DNA from: Psychrobacter sp. bablab_jr014
GTDB taxonomy: Bacteria; Pseudomonadota; Gammaproteobacteria; Pseudomonadales; Moraxellaceae
Direction of reading: 5' to 3'
NCBI RefSeq assembly: GCF_016464015.1
Contig: NZ_JACDXT010000048.1
Span: forward strand, 61,632 to 125,631
DNA length: 64,000 nt
Numbering within the stretch: position 1 is the first letter of the stretch; every line of letters begins with the position of its first letter. The position numbers and the translations under genes are program-made. The notes beneath the pieces were generated by a model. The model saw only the letters and a program-made list of their open reading frames with translations, did not search any database and was not told the origin of the DNA. This document shows, piece after piece, positions 17,782-26,991 of this stretch.

Positions 17782-17840
17782 AATGAAATGTATCGGTATG
17801 TGATTAATGTAATGTGATGGTAAGTTGTACGCCGCTTTGG

Positions 17841-18845
17841 TTAGCGCTGTATCAGTTTTTTGGGTTGCAAACGCCCTGATGCGCCGATGGTGCCCAAACC
17901 AATAAAGGTTTTTGCGTTATTCATCAGCTTGATGTCCATCGTTGGTTCGCTGTCATTGCCACTATCCTCGTTATTATCGTTAATCCCCATTTGCGCAGAC
18001 AGCTCAGTCTTAAGTGCATCATCCATTTGAGCATAAACATTCAAGCGTTGTCCCTGCTGAAGCCTTGCGCACTGCTCGTCGCTGAGTGTCAACTGTCTGT
18101 CCATCTCAATACAGGCATCGAGCGGCAACAGGCGCGCAAAACGCGCATCCAAGGTTGTGGCCTCTAGGTCTGCTATCGAAATCGCATCGTCAATGACAAA
18201 TGCACCCACTTGCGTGCGTCGTAGCGCTGTCAGATGACCAAGTGTGCCGAGCGCTTGCGCGATGTCTTCGCCAAGTACGCGGATATAGGTGCCCTTGCTA
18301 CACGTCACATGCAGTTGTAGAAGGTCATCAGCCTGCTGGGTAATCGTCAACGCTTTGATATGAATATCACGCGCAGGGCGCTCAATCTCGATACCTTCGC
18401 GGGCATACTCATAGAGCTTTTTGCCGTCTTTTTTAAGTGCCGAGTACATTGGCGGTACTTGCTGCTTTGCGCCTAAAAACTGCTCGGTGACGGCTTGGAG
18501 CATGTCATCGTTAATGTCAGGTACAGCCTTGGTGGCAATGATTTGCCCATCGGCATCGCCTGTATCACTTTGCGCGCCCAGTTGCACGGTGGCAATGTAG
18601 GCTTTGTCCGCGTCCAGCTGATAGTGGCTAAACTTGGTCGCCTCACCCAAGCAAACGGGCAGCAGTCCCGTTGCCATCGGGTCGAGCGTGCCTGTATGCC
18701 CTGCCTTTTTGCTATTGTGCATCGGCGACTTAAACAGGTATTTGACCTTTGACACCACTTGCTGTGAGGTCATGCCCATAGGCTTGTCTATCAATAAGAC
18801 GCCTGACACTTTTTGTTTTTCCGTAGCTGCTGTACTGACACTCAT
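17841..18845 (-). CDS. truB: tRNA pseudouridine55 synthase
   Basis: 334 residues, slightly longer than the E. coli enzyme. GHTGTLDPMATGLLPVCLGEATK holds the catalytic aspartate (D55) that isomerises U55 of the tRNA T-loop. The C-terminal part includes an acidic low-complexity insert (NDNNEDSGNDSEP, near 290) not usual for the family. The start lies 6 bases after the rbfA stop, with a GAAGAG ribosome site inside the end of rbfA, so the two are coupled. Confidence 0.95.
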   Translation of the reverse strand: MSVSTAATEKQKVSGVLLIDKPMGMTSQQVVSKVKYLFKSPMHNSKKAGHTGTLDPMATGLLPVCLGEATKFSHYQLDADKAYIATVQLGAQSDTGDADGQIIATKAVPDINDDMLQAVTEQFLGAKQQVPPMYSALKKDGKKLYEYAREGIEIERPARDIHIKALTITQQADDLLQLHVTCSKGTYIRVLGEDIAQALGTLGHLTALRRTQVGAFVIDDAISIADLEATTLDARFARLLPLDACIEMDRQLTLSDEQCARLQQGQRLNVYAQMDDALKTELSAQMGINDNNEDSGNDSEPTMDIKLMNNAKTFIGLGTIGASGRLQPKKLIQR

Positions 18846-18851
18846 AACGCG

Positions 18852-19241
18852 CTACTCTTCTGCTTCGTTTTGCTCAGTTTTGGTGACGGCTTTATTGATC
18901 AAGTCCATCATATAGTTGCCACGTGCAGTAACTTCGTCATAGTGAAAGCGCAGACGCGGCGTGGTGCGGGTTTTTAGGCTATGGCTCAGCTCGGTACGCA
19001 AAAAGCCCGCGGCCTTATTCAATACTTCAAGGCTCTGCTCATGGCTGGTTTTGGTCATGGCATCATTAAGCTCAGGCTCCATGATGGTGACGTACACATC
19101 GGCGTAGCCAAGATCAGGACTGACTTTAACGCTAGAGATGGTGACAAAACCTGTCAAACGCGGGTCGTTGACTTCATCACGAATAAGTACGGCAAGCTCA
19201 CGCTGGATTTGGTCAGCAAGACGCTGTAAACGTTGATTCAT
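18852..19241 (-). CDS. rbfA: 30S ribosome-binding factor A
   Basis: 129 residues, normal length. The N-terminal RLQRLADQIQRELAVLIRDEVNDPRL and the KVSPDLGYADVYVTI strand match RbfA, a KH-fold factor for late maturation of the 16S rRNA 5' end and cold adaptation. It lies between infB and truB; unusually, a strong hairpin terminator separates it from infB, so some expression may need its own promoter. Confidence 0.95.
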   Translation of the reverse strand: MNQRLQRLADQIQRELAVLIRDEVNDPRLTGFVTISSVKVSPDLGYADVYVTIMEPELNDAMTKTSHEQSLEVLNKAAGFLRTELSHSLKTRTTPRLRFHYDEVTARGNYMMDLINKAVTKTEQNEAEE

Positions 19242-19374
19242 AAAAAATCCTATTTATACAAATTATTGTTGATTTAGGTGTGCTGTGGCAGTAATGCCGA
19301 CAACTATATTCATTATAGGCACGATTGAATGCGTTAACAGAAGTCACTCTGCTGTGCCTTTGTGTTAAATCGTA

Positions 19375-19411
19375 CAAAAAAGGTCTAGCAGGAAACCCTG
19401 TTAGACCTTTT
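19375..19411 (-). terminator. Terminator between infB and rbfA
   Basis: AAAGGTCTAgCAGG and CCcTGtTAGACCTTT form a stem of about 13 bp with a GAAA-like loop, followed on the minus strand by six T. It splits the usual infB-rbfA-truB transcription unit. Confidence 0.82.
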
Positions 19412-19430
19412 GATGTGTCATAACGCGCTA

Positions 19431-22175
19431 TTAGATAGTACGTTCGACTTCTTGAATCTCAAAGACTTCAATCTTATCGCCTGCTTCGACATCGTAGCCT
19501 TTAACCGCAAGACCACATTCCATGCCAGTACGCACTTCGTTAACATCGTCTTTGTAACGGCGTAGTGACTGTAACTGACCTGTGAAGATAACTTTGTCTT
19601 CTCGCAGTACACGGATGGGTTTATTGCGATAAATAGTACCTTCAACCACCATACAACCTGCCGCCGCACCGAACTTACTTGAGCGGAATACTTCGCGAAC
19701 TTCAGCCACGCCCAAGATTTTCTCGCGATGTTCAGGCGCTAGCATACCACTCATAGCCGCTTTGACATCGTCAATCAAACCATAAATAACGCTGTAGTAA
19801 CGGATATCGATACCCGCGCTGTCTGCCTTACGACGTGCAGCACTATCAGCACGAACGTTAAAGCCTAGTAGAACCGCTTCGCTTGATTCGGCAAGCGTCA
19901 CGTCTGACTCAGAGATAGGACCCACGCCTGAGCTGATCACACGAACTTTAACTTCGTCTGTTGACAACTCTTCGAGCGCAGCAAGCAAGGCTTCGAGTGA
20001 ACCACGAACGTCGGTCTTTAGGATAATGTTTAAGACAGACACATCGCCTTGACCCATCTGCTCAAACATACTCTCAAGACGCATCTTGTTCTGACGCTCA
20101 AGTTGACGCTCACGCTCACGGTTGGTTCTAAAGTCGGCAACTTCACGGGCTTTTTTCTCGTCGGTCACGACTAAGAATTCGCTACCCGCTGCTGGCGTTT
20201 CTGGTAAGCCCAAAATCTCTACAGGAATTGATGGACCCGCAGATTTGATACGCTGACCGTTTTCATCGTTCATCGCACGGACTTTGCCATAGTGCTCACC
20301 TGCCAAGACGAGATCGCCTTGTTTTAGCGTGCCTTTTTTGACCAGTACACTCACCACAGCGCCGCGGCCTTTTTCTAGCTTCGACTCGATGACCACACCT
20401 TGCGCTGCGCCATCTAGTGGGGCTTCTAGCTCCATAAGCTCGGCTTGTAAACTAATATACTCAAGTAAGTCATCAATACCTTCGCCTGTTTTGGCTGAGA
20501 TACGTGCCATGGGGGTATCGCCACCCCAGTCTTCTGAGACGACTTCTTTGGTGGTCAATTCGTTCAAGACGCGATCAGGATCCGCACCTGGCTTGTCCAT
20601 TTTGTTGATAGCAACAATCAGCGGCGTACCTGCAGCGCGTGCATGGTCAATCGCTTCTTCAGTTTGCGGCATCATGCCGTCATCAGCTGCCACGACCAAG
20701 ACCACAATATCAGTCGCCTGAGCACCACGTGAACGCATCGCACTAAAGGCAGCGTGACCTGGGGTGTCTAGGAATGTGATAACACCGCGGTCCGTCTCAA
20801 CATGGTAAGCACCAATATGCTGAGTAATACCGCCTGCTTCGCCGTTTGCCACTTTGGTTTCACGGATTTTATCAAGCAGTGAGGTCTTACCATGGTCAAC
20901 GTGACCCATGATGGTAACAACGGGTGGGCGGGCTTGCACGTTACTGCTGCGCTCATCGACCGCATCATGCAGATCGGTTTCAACCTTGTTGTCGCTGATA
21001 AGCACTGGGTTGTGACCCATTTCTTCGACGATTAGGCTGGCTGTGGTCTGATCAATGGTATCTGACTCACGCGCAATCTCACCCATTTTCATAAGCAGCT
21101 TGATGACTTCGCGAGCTTTTACCGCCATACGCTGCGCCAAATCTGAAACAACGATTTGTTCGCTAATTTCAACGTCATAGACGATTTTTTCGACTGGTTT
21201 TTCAAACTTGTGCTGCTGCGCTTGGCTTGAACGCAAACCGTGCTTACGGTTTTTGATTTCGCGCTCTTCTTGGTTTTTACGGCGACGACCACGTGGAGTA
21301 GTGCTGTTTGCACCGCGCTTGATTTCGCGGCGTTCTTTTTCGAACGACTCTTCTAGCGCTTCTCCAACCAGACCTTCAGCAAGTGGCTCATCTTTACGTA
21401 CTTCTGTAGTGGGCTCACGCTCGCTATATTTACCTGCCATTTTACGCATTTGCTCAAGCGTGCGTTTTTGCGCTTCTTCAGCTTGGCTACGGCGAGTTTC
21501 TGCTTCGATTTGACGTAGACGCTCTTCTTCTTTCTCACGCGCCTCACGTTCTTTACGCTCAGCTGCCGTTTCTACTTTTGGCTTAGTAACGACTGCTTTT
21601 TTCTTTTCTTTGTCTTTTGGCGCTTTACCTTTAACTTCTACAACCGCTTTGCTGCCTTTTTTGACAACGACTGATGAGGTTGAACCTGCGCTTTTTTCAC
21701 TGCTGTCATCTGCGCTTTTACTTGAACCCAAACTTGCACGCATAGCAGCCAAAGTTGCTGCTTGGCGCTCTTCAGATTTTTTCTTCGCTTCAGCACGCTC
21801 TTTGGCTTCTTTTTCAGCACGTTTTTGTTCTTCGATTTTGGCTTGTTCACGTGCCGCCATCTCTTGTGCCAACTGTTCTGGATTCGGTTTTTCGAATACT
21901 TTTTTCTTACGTACTTCGACATTGACACTCTTCGATTTGCCCGAAGAGCCAGTCACGCGGGCGGTACTGGTGGTCTTAGATTTTAGGCTAATACGGCGCT
22001 TTTCTTGCTGACCATGACTTTGTTTTAAATACGCCACCAATTTTTCTTGCTCAAGTTCGGTGACTGAGTCATCCTCCCCACGAGCAGGCAGTCCAGCATC
22101 CACCAACTGCTGTCGTACAGCGGTCGGAGTTTTGCCTACCATTTCTGCCAGTTCTTTGACGGTCTTATCTGCCAT
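19431..22175 (-). CDS. infB: Translation initiation factor IF-2
   Basis: 914 residues. An N-terminal IF2_N domain (about 1-55) is followed by a long Lys/Glu/Ala-rich, coiled or disordered linker (about 60-320), a second IF2_N-like segment, and the GTPase domain with G1 GHVDHGKTS (about 424), G3 DTPGHAAF, G4 NKMDKPGAD and G5 [10 protein letters not shown]-terminal domains bind initiator tRNA. It guides fMet-tRNA to the 30S subunit. The start has AGGTGA upstream. The initiator tRNA gene lies in the same block. Confidence 0.97.
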   Translation of the reverse strand: MADKTVKELAEMVGKTPTAVRQQLVDAGLPARGEDDSVTELEQEKLVAYLKQSHGQQEKRRISLKSKTTSTARVTGSSGKSKSVNVEVRKKKVFEKPNPEQLAQEMAAREQAKIEEQKRAEKEAKERAEAKKKSEERQAATLAAMRASLGSSKSADDSSEKSAGSTSSVVVKKGSKAVVEVKGKAPKDKEKKKAVVTKPKVETAAERKEREAREKEEERLRQIEAETRRSQAEEAQKRTLEQMRKMAGKYSEREPTTEVRKDEPLAEGLVGEALEESFEKERREIKRGANSTTPRGRRRKNQEEREIKNRKHGLRSSQAQQHKFEKPVEKIVYDVEISEQIVVSDLAQRMAVKAREVIKLLMKMGEIARESDTIDQTTASLIVEEMGHNPVLISDNKVETDLHDAVDERSSNVQARPPVVTIMGHVDHGKTSLLDKIRETKVANGEAGGITQHIGAYHVETDRGVITFLDTPGHAAFSAMRSRGAQATDIVVLVVAADDGMMPQTEEAIDHARAAGTPLIVAINKMDKPGADPDRVLNELTTKEVVSEDWGGDTPMARISAKTGEGIDDLLEYISLQAELMELEAPLDGAAQGVVIESKLEKGRGAVVSVLVKKGTLKQGDLVLAGEHYGKVRAMNDENGQRIKSAGPSIPVEILGLPETPAAGSEFLVVTDEKKAREVADFRTNRERERQLERQNKMRLESMFEQMGQGDVSVLNIILKTDVRGSLEALLAALEELSTDEVKVRVISSGVGPISESDVTLAESSEAVLLGFNVRADSAARRKADSAGIDIRYYSVIYGLIDDVKAAMSGMLAPEHREKILGVAEVREVFRSSKFGAAAGCMVVEGTIYRNKPIRVLREDKVIFTGQLQSLRRYKDDVNEVRTGMECGLAVKGYDVEAGDKIEVFEIQEVERTI

Positions 22176-22246
22176 TGATTATCACCTACTGTCTATTGTT
22201 TGCTATATTTCAATTCAATTGTTGGCTACAAATGATTGCGTTTGGG

Positions 22247-22293
22247 TTGTCTTGGCATGGTTAACTGATAATTACGCACGCCTGCCAAGACAA
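22247..22293 (-). other. Inverted repeat in the nusA-infB spacer
   Basis: TTGTCTTGGCA and TGCCAAGACAA, 11 bp perfect, separated by 25 bases, 53-99 bases downstream of the nusA stop on the minus strand. No T-run, so more likely a processing or stability hairpin than a terminator. Confidence 0.5.
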
Positions 22294-22345
22294 GCACGTT
22301 TGCTGCATAGCATACCACCAAAAGACAGTGATATGCCCTCAACGC

Positions 22346-23830
22346 CTATTCATTGAACCACGATTCCCGTGCTTTCATAATCAGCTTGCCTGCCGTTTGG
22401 GCATCCAAACCTTCGATGTCTTCTAAATCAAATACCGCTTGCTCAGCCAAGTCATCAAGAGTAATGATGTCTTTTTGTGCAAGCTTATACGCCCAGCTGG
22501 TCGTCATGCCATCAAGGGCAAGCAGCTCTTCGCTCGGCTCTTTCATGTTTTGTTGCTTCATCAGCTCATCAGAGATGACCACTTCTTTGGCGCGCTCTTG
22601 AATCATGTCGATGGCTTCATCGTCCAAACCTTCGATGTCATAAAAGGTTTCAACAGGAACATAAGCCACTTCTTCGATACTGGTAAAGCCAATATCAACC
22701 AAGGCTTGTGCGAGGTCTTGATCCACTTCTAGACGCTCGTAGAACAAGTTGACGTATGCTTTGGTTTCGTTTTCTTGACGCTGCTGATACTCTTCTTCGA
22801 GCATCATATTTAGCTTGTAGCCTGTCAACTCTGACGCCAAACGTACGTTTTGGCCTTGTGAGCCAATCGCACGCGCCAACTGATCATTGGTGCTAAAGAT
22901 GATGTCCGCAGTTTGCGTATCTTCATCAAGAATAATGCTGCTCACATCAGCAGGCTCAAGCGCGCTGATGATGTACTGTGCGGGATCATCTGACCACACC
23001 ACGACATCAATACGCTCACCGTCCAGCTCTTGTTGTACGGCTTGAATACGTGTGCCACGCATACCAATACACGCACCGACGGGATCGATACGATGGTCAT
23101 TGGTCTTAACTGAGATTTTAGCGCGCGTACCTGGCAAGCGAGCCACGTTACGAATCTCGATGATTTGCTCAGCAATCTCAGGCACTTCTTTTTGCATCAG
23201 CGCTGACAGCATTTCAGGGTGCGTGCGTGATAGTAGTAATTGCGCGCCGCGGTTTTCACGATTCACATGATACAAGATCGCATTGATGCGTGATTTTACG
23301 CGCAGCTGCTCACGAGGCAGCATTTGGTCACGTGACAGATAGCCTTCAGCGTTATCACCCAAATCAATGATATAGCCATCACGGGTTTGCTTTTTCACTT
23401 CACCAAACATCATCTCGCCAACACGTGGCTCAAACGCATCAGCGACAAGCGCGCGCTCTGCTTCACGGATTTTTTGGATAATGACTTGCTTGGCTTGGGT
23501 GGCGGCAATACGACCAAATTCAATCGATTCAATTTGCTCTTCTTTAATATCACCGATAGACCATTCATCTTGGTCAAGGTCAGTAATGGCAAGCTGACAC
23601 GCAGGCATCTCGTGGTCTTCATCCGCCACCACAGTCCAATAACGATAGGTATCGTAATCGCCCGTAGCACGGTCAATAGACACGCGAATCGCCACTTCTG
23701 GCTGCTCGGTATATACTTTTTTCTTAGTCGATACCACCAAAGCGTCTTCAATGGCTTCAAAGATATCTTCAGGATTTAAGCCTTTTTCATTACTGACGGT
23801 CTCTACAACCGTTAAAATCTCGCGACTCAT
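22346..23830 (-). CDS. nusA: Transcription termination/antitermination protein NusA
   Basis: 494 residues, normal for the gammaproteobacterial type. It has the N-terminal RNAP-binding domain (1-125), S1 (about 135-200), KH1/KH2 with IDPVGACIGMRGTRIQAV (about 250) and IGSQGQNVRLASELTGYKL (about 330), then two acidic repeat domains at the C-terminus (about 365-490). It modulates pausing, termination and rRNA antitermination. It sits between rimP (110-base gap) and infB (170-base gap) in the conserved order. Confidence 0.97.
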   Translation of the reverse strand: MSREILTVVETVSNEKGLNPEDIFEAIEDALVVSTKKKVYTEQPEVAIRVSIDRATGDYDTYRYWTVVADEDHEMPACQLAITDLDQDEWSIGDIKEEQIESIEFGRIAATQAKQVIIQKIREAERALVADAFEPRVGEMMFGEVKKQTRDGYIIDLGDNAEGYLSRDQMLPREQLRVKSRINAILYHVNRENRGAQLLLSRTHPEMLSALMQKEVPEIAEQIIEIRNVARLPGTRAKISVKTNDHRIDPVGACIGMRGTRIQAVQQELDGERIDVVVWSDDPAQYIISALEPADVSSIILDEDTQTADIIFSTNDQLARAIGSQGQNVRLASELTGYKLNMMLEEEYQQRQENETKAYVNLFYERLEVDQDLAQALVDIGFTSIEEVAYVPVETFYDIEGLDDEAIDMIQERAKEVVISDELMKQQNMKEPSEELLALDGMTTSWAYKLAQKDIITLDDLAEQAVFDLEDIEGLDAQTAGKLIMKARESWFNE

Positions 23831-23940
23831 GGTATACCTGTCCTATACTGACTTTACTGTTATCATGGGTATATAAGTTATTTAAACAAGCATTCGCTTG
23901 GCGCACTTATGATACGCTATTTAACGCTGATTGCTATAGC

Positions 23941-24441
23941 TTACTGATCTTCGTACACCAAATTGGCTTTATCGATGTTGCTTAGGGCAACTTCAAATTG
24001 TTCGCCGTCATTGGTAGTAAGTAATAGACTGTCATCTTTCATCGCATCAAGCTTACCTGTCACTTTGCGGCGCTTATCGCTGCCTTGACCAATGGCTTGA
24101 ATCAAACGCAGGCTGACACTTTGACCAATGTAGTCAAGCAACTGCTCACTGACAAAAAATGCACGGTCAAAACCAGGTGACGACACTTCAAGCACATACT
24201 CCCCAGCAATCGGGTCGTGTACTTCTAAAATACCACTGACCTGATGGGTCACGGCCGTACAGTCTTCAATAGTAACCTGTTTGCCATCGGCTTTGTCTTC
24301 AGGCAGTGCTTCGATATAAATGCGTAGCAGTGAGCGGCGACCTTGCGGTACGAATTCTACGCCCCACAATGCCACATCACAAGCCGCTACAGCAGGCTCA
24401 ATAATGCTGGTCAATTCAGTGACTTTGGTCGAAAGTTTCAT
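23941..24441 (-). CDS. rimP: Ribosome maturation factor RimP
   Basis: 166 residues. The central DPIAGEYVLEVSSPGFDRAFF (about 87-107) is the RimP hallmark, and the N-terminal WGVEFVPQGRRSLLRIYI strand fits the family. RimP assists 30S assembly. It is first of the rimP-nusA-infB set, downstream of two tRNA genes whose transcript is closed by a terminator at 24811-24839. A possible AGGAAA lies rather far (14 bases) from the ATG. Confidence 0.94.
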   Translation of the reverse strand: MKLSTKVTELTSIIEPAVAACDVALWGVEFVPQGRRSLLRIYIEALPEDKADGKQVTIEDCTAVTHQVSGILEVHDPIAGEYVLEVSSPGFDRAFFVSEQLLDYIGQSVSLRLIQAIGQGSDKRRKVTGKLDAMKDDSLLLTTNDGEQFEVALSNIDKANLVYEDQ

Positions 24442-24810
24442 GATATCTGTTTAATTTCCTATAGATGATGCCAACCGCTCGCGAATAACACTATCGTTTA
24501 CGGTCATTATTCATGTTTTGTTGTCTATGCTTTTTTGTTTACTGTGCTTTTTCACGATTTCACTCTCTGTAAGCCGTATCGCTTTTTTAGTAGCATATCC
24601 TTTAGCGGCACATCAGCAAGCTGACAGGCAGCACAAAGCCACTGCTCACTATCGGCGTAATACATAAGAACAAATGAAAACAGTCGCCGAAAAGCGCAAA
24701 ATGGGTTTGGTTCATGCAGATAGCATGACTAACGGATGTTAGCGCACTCTAATGGCATAGAGCTTAACATAAGTAGAATAGATACCGTGACAGCACCGAC
24801 AATCAGATAC
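24442..24810. other. Leader region upstream of rimP
   Basis: About 370 bases between the tRNA terminator and rimP. No credible reading frame or repeat is seen; it must hold the rimP-nusA-infB promoter and leader, which I cannot place with confidence. Confidence 0.5.
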
Positions 24811-24839
24811 AAAAAAACCCACAAACATAATGGTGGGTT
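24811..24839 (-). terminator. Terminator after initiator tRNA gene
   Basis: AACCCAC and GTGGGTT form a 7-bp stem, followed on the minus strand by seven T. It separates the tRNA genes from rimP. Confidence 0.8.
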
Positions 24840-24882
24840 AATAGCTACTGATGACATGTCGTACATTAATCAGTATAAAAAG

Positions 24883-24959
<77 letters not shown>

Positions 24960-25096
24960 TCAATTTAGAATGCACATTATAGTTAAGGATAATCATTCTG
25001 TCAAACTTTATTTTAAATAAATTTAAATATCGTATTGATTATCTTCACTTCGCGCTGTGCCGCGCTGGTTATCAACCATCTCATACAGATATTTAT

Positions 25097-25181
25097 TGGT
25101 GCGATTGGGGGGACTTGAACCCCCACAGCTTGCGCCACTACCCCCTCAAGATAGCGTGTCTACCAATTCCACCACAATCGC
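25097..25181 (-). tRNA. tRNA-Leu (GAG)
   Basis: 85 nt with CCA encoded and a long variable arm, as in class II tRNA. The anticodon stem CTATC/GGTAG encloses loop TTGAGGG, anticodon GAG. D-arm GGTGGAATTGGTAGACACG and T-arm GGGGGTTCAAGTCCCCC are intact. It lies between secG and the initiator tRNA, as in many gammaproteobacteria. Confidence 0.95.
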
Positions 25182-25284
25182 AAAATATCTCTATGTTCAT
25201 TATCTACCGATATGTCTATAAAACCATCAGCACGCGATAATGAAGCAGGCATTGTAAAGTGAATTTTTGGAAATTGCAAGTACG

Positions 25285-25593
25285 TTATTCAGGGCTTTGG
25301 GTGAGCGGACGCGGCGTTTCAGGTGCCGAGACTGGCACGTCTAAACGAAACTGGTCTTCTGCTTGATTGCGCGCATGTACCGCAAGCGCCATACTGGTGA
25401 TAAAGAAGATGGCGGTCAATACGCCCGTTGCGCGAGTCAAAAAATTAGCACTACCTGCAGCACCAAATACGGTGGCCGAAGAGCCTGCACCAAAAGAAGC
25501 GCCTGCATCTGCGCCTTTGCCATGCTGTATCAAAATCAAACCAATCATGCCAATCGCCACAATAATGTGTAAGGCCAATATGAATGTAAACAT
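25285..25593 (-). CDS. secG: Preprotein translocase subunit SecG
   Basis: 102 residues. Two membrane helices (about 3-22 and 50-70) flank the conserved loop IGLILIQHGKGADAGASFGAGSSATVFGAAGSANFLTR. SecG joins SecY and SecE in the inner-membrane export channel. The frame is open to 25707, but ATG 25593 with GAGGTGAC upstream gives the family N-terminus MFTFILALHIIVAIGMIGLIL. It follows tpiA on the same strand (gap about 266 bases). Confidence 0.95.
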   Translation of the reverse strand: MFTFILALHIIVAIGMIGLILIQHGKGADAGASFGAGSSATVFGAAGSANFLTRATGVLTAIFFITSMALAVHARNQAEDQFRLDVPVSAPETPRPLTQSPE

Positions 25594-25859
25594 GGTCACC
25601 TCTTTTGTCGCCCGACGACGACAAGTAACAAAGATAAAGACGGCGTTTCGTACCTCTGCTCCTCTATAAATCTTAAGCAAAGCACAGAAAACGGCGCCGT
25701 ATAACACATAAAATTAATGTCAAATGCGAGGCATTGTACACGATTACCGTCGCGCTGTTAAATCAGCGGACGCTTTTGCCTGCTTTTTTTGTATCAAAAA
25801 CTGTCCTATTAACAGTCAATAAAAATAGACAGGCAGTCCCTATAAAGGTATAAAAAGGT

Positions 25860-26654
25860 TTATTTATTCCCTTTAGTTGCCGCAAACGCTTCAGCGATTG
25901 CCAAAAAGCTGGCGGCTTTTAATGACGCACCGCCAACCAGCGCGCCATCAACCACGTCACTTGCGGCAAAGTCAGGCGCATTATCGGCATTGACGCTGCC
26001 GCCGTAAAGCACTGCGGTGCTGCCAAGAGCATGATGATAGCTTGCTAGTGTTTGTTTAATGTGCGCATGCGTATCGCTGACTTCAACTACCGTTGGCACT
26101 TTTCCTGTTCCAATCGCCCATACAGGCTCGTAGGCAACGATCAGCTTTTCGGACAAGACAGTTGTGTCATCGAGATTTTGAGTGACTTCAGCGATGACCT
26201 TTAGCTGCGTATCCAGCACATCTAGCGTTTCTTTGGCATCATATTGCTGCTGGCTTTCACCAATACAAAAAATGACCCCAAGACCTTGATGTAAGGCATG
26301 GTTCATTTTTTGCACAAGCGTATCATGATCTTCGTGATGATACTGACGGCGCTCTGAATGACCCAAAATCGTCCAGTGTGCACCCGTGTCCTGTACTTGC
26401 GCAGCAGACACATCGCCTGTGTACGCGCCTGTACTGGCACTGTGGGCACTGACATCTTGAGCACCGCATAAAATGTCTGTCTCGTTTAATTGCGCGGCGA
26501 CCGCAGCAAGATGTATAAAACTTGGTGCTACCATTAGCTGGCAGCTTGGCGCAAGACTTGCAGACATTGCCTCTTGCAACTCATCAATCAATGTATTGAC
26601 CGCGTGCTGCGTTGCTGGATTTTGTTTCCAATTGCCAATGACCCAAGACTGCAT
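25860..26654 (-). CDS. tpiA: Triosephosphate isomerase
   Basis: 264 residues. Active-site residues are visible: N8 and K10 in GNWKQNP, electrophile H99 in ILGHSERR, base E176 in [12 protein letters not shown], and the phosphate-binding [10 protein letters not shown]. It interconverts DHAP and glyceraldehyde 3-phosphate. AAGGTA lies before the ATG. Divergent from pilB; first gene of the conserved tpiA-secG-tRNA block. Confidence 0.96.
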   Translation of the reverse strand: MQSWVIGNWKQNPATQHAVNTLIDELQEAMSASLAPSCQLMVAPSFIHLAAVAAQLNETDILCGAQDVSAHSASTGAYTGDVSAAQVQDTGAHWTILGHSERRQYHHEDHDTLVQKMNHALHQGLGVIFCIGESQQQYDAKETLDVLDTQLKVIAEVTQNLDDTTVLSEKLIVAYEPVWAIGTGKVPTVVEVSDTHAHIKQTLASYHHALGSTAVLYGGSVNADNAPDFAASDVVDGALVGGASLKAASFLAIAEAFAATKGNK

Positions 26655-26991
26655 GCTGTATCTACCTTGTTTGCGCTATTGATATAAAGAAGTTAACGAT
26701 GCGGCTGGTCTGTTTGATAGCCGCAAGCGGCGCCAGTATAGCAAATATTTGCCGTCTACTAAATATATACGAAAAATAGCGCGGTCATGCCATAATACAT
26801 TGCAAATCATTTATTTATCACGAAAACTATAACGACTGTAAATACTTAGCCGCGACATCGAGACATCAGTGTTTTTAACACGCAACAACATTATTCATGC
26901 CACGGTTGATACAATGACAGCGCTGTCGCTTATAATCGGCAGTACAGGTACATGCGTGTACGACTAAAGCACATATCAAGGAGGCAGATAC
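26655..26991. other. 337-bp divergent region between tpiA and pilB
   Basis: No gene. It contains a promoter-like element for pilB with an embedded palindrome (26906-26936) and a strong AAGGAGG ribosome site just before pilB. Confidence 0.6.
26906..26936 (+). promoter_or_regulatory. Candidate pilB promoter with dyad in a 19-bp spacer
   Basis: TTGATA at 26906-26911 and a perfect TATAAT at 26931-26936 are separated by 19 bases. The perfect 12-bp palindrome GACAGCGCTGTC (26916-26927) is centred in the spacer, an arrangement typical of MerR-family promoters. Confidence 0.5.

Larger units (their letters stand above)
17444..17840. other. 397-bp AT-rich region between truB and the PfpI gene
   Basis: It is strikingly AT-rich, much more than the neighbours, and holds the TTTTATA tandem repeat (17519-17551) and the truB terminator (17748-17781). 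Reading frames through it encode only low-complexity Phe/Ile/Tyr/Leu strings and are rejected. Confidence 0.65.
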
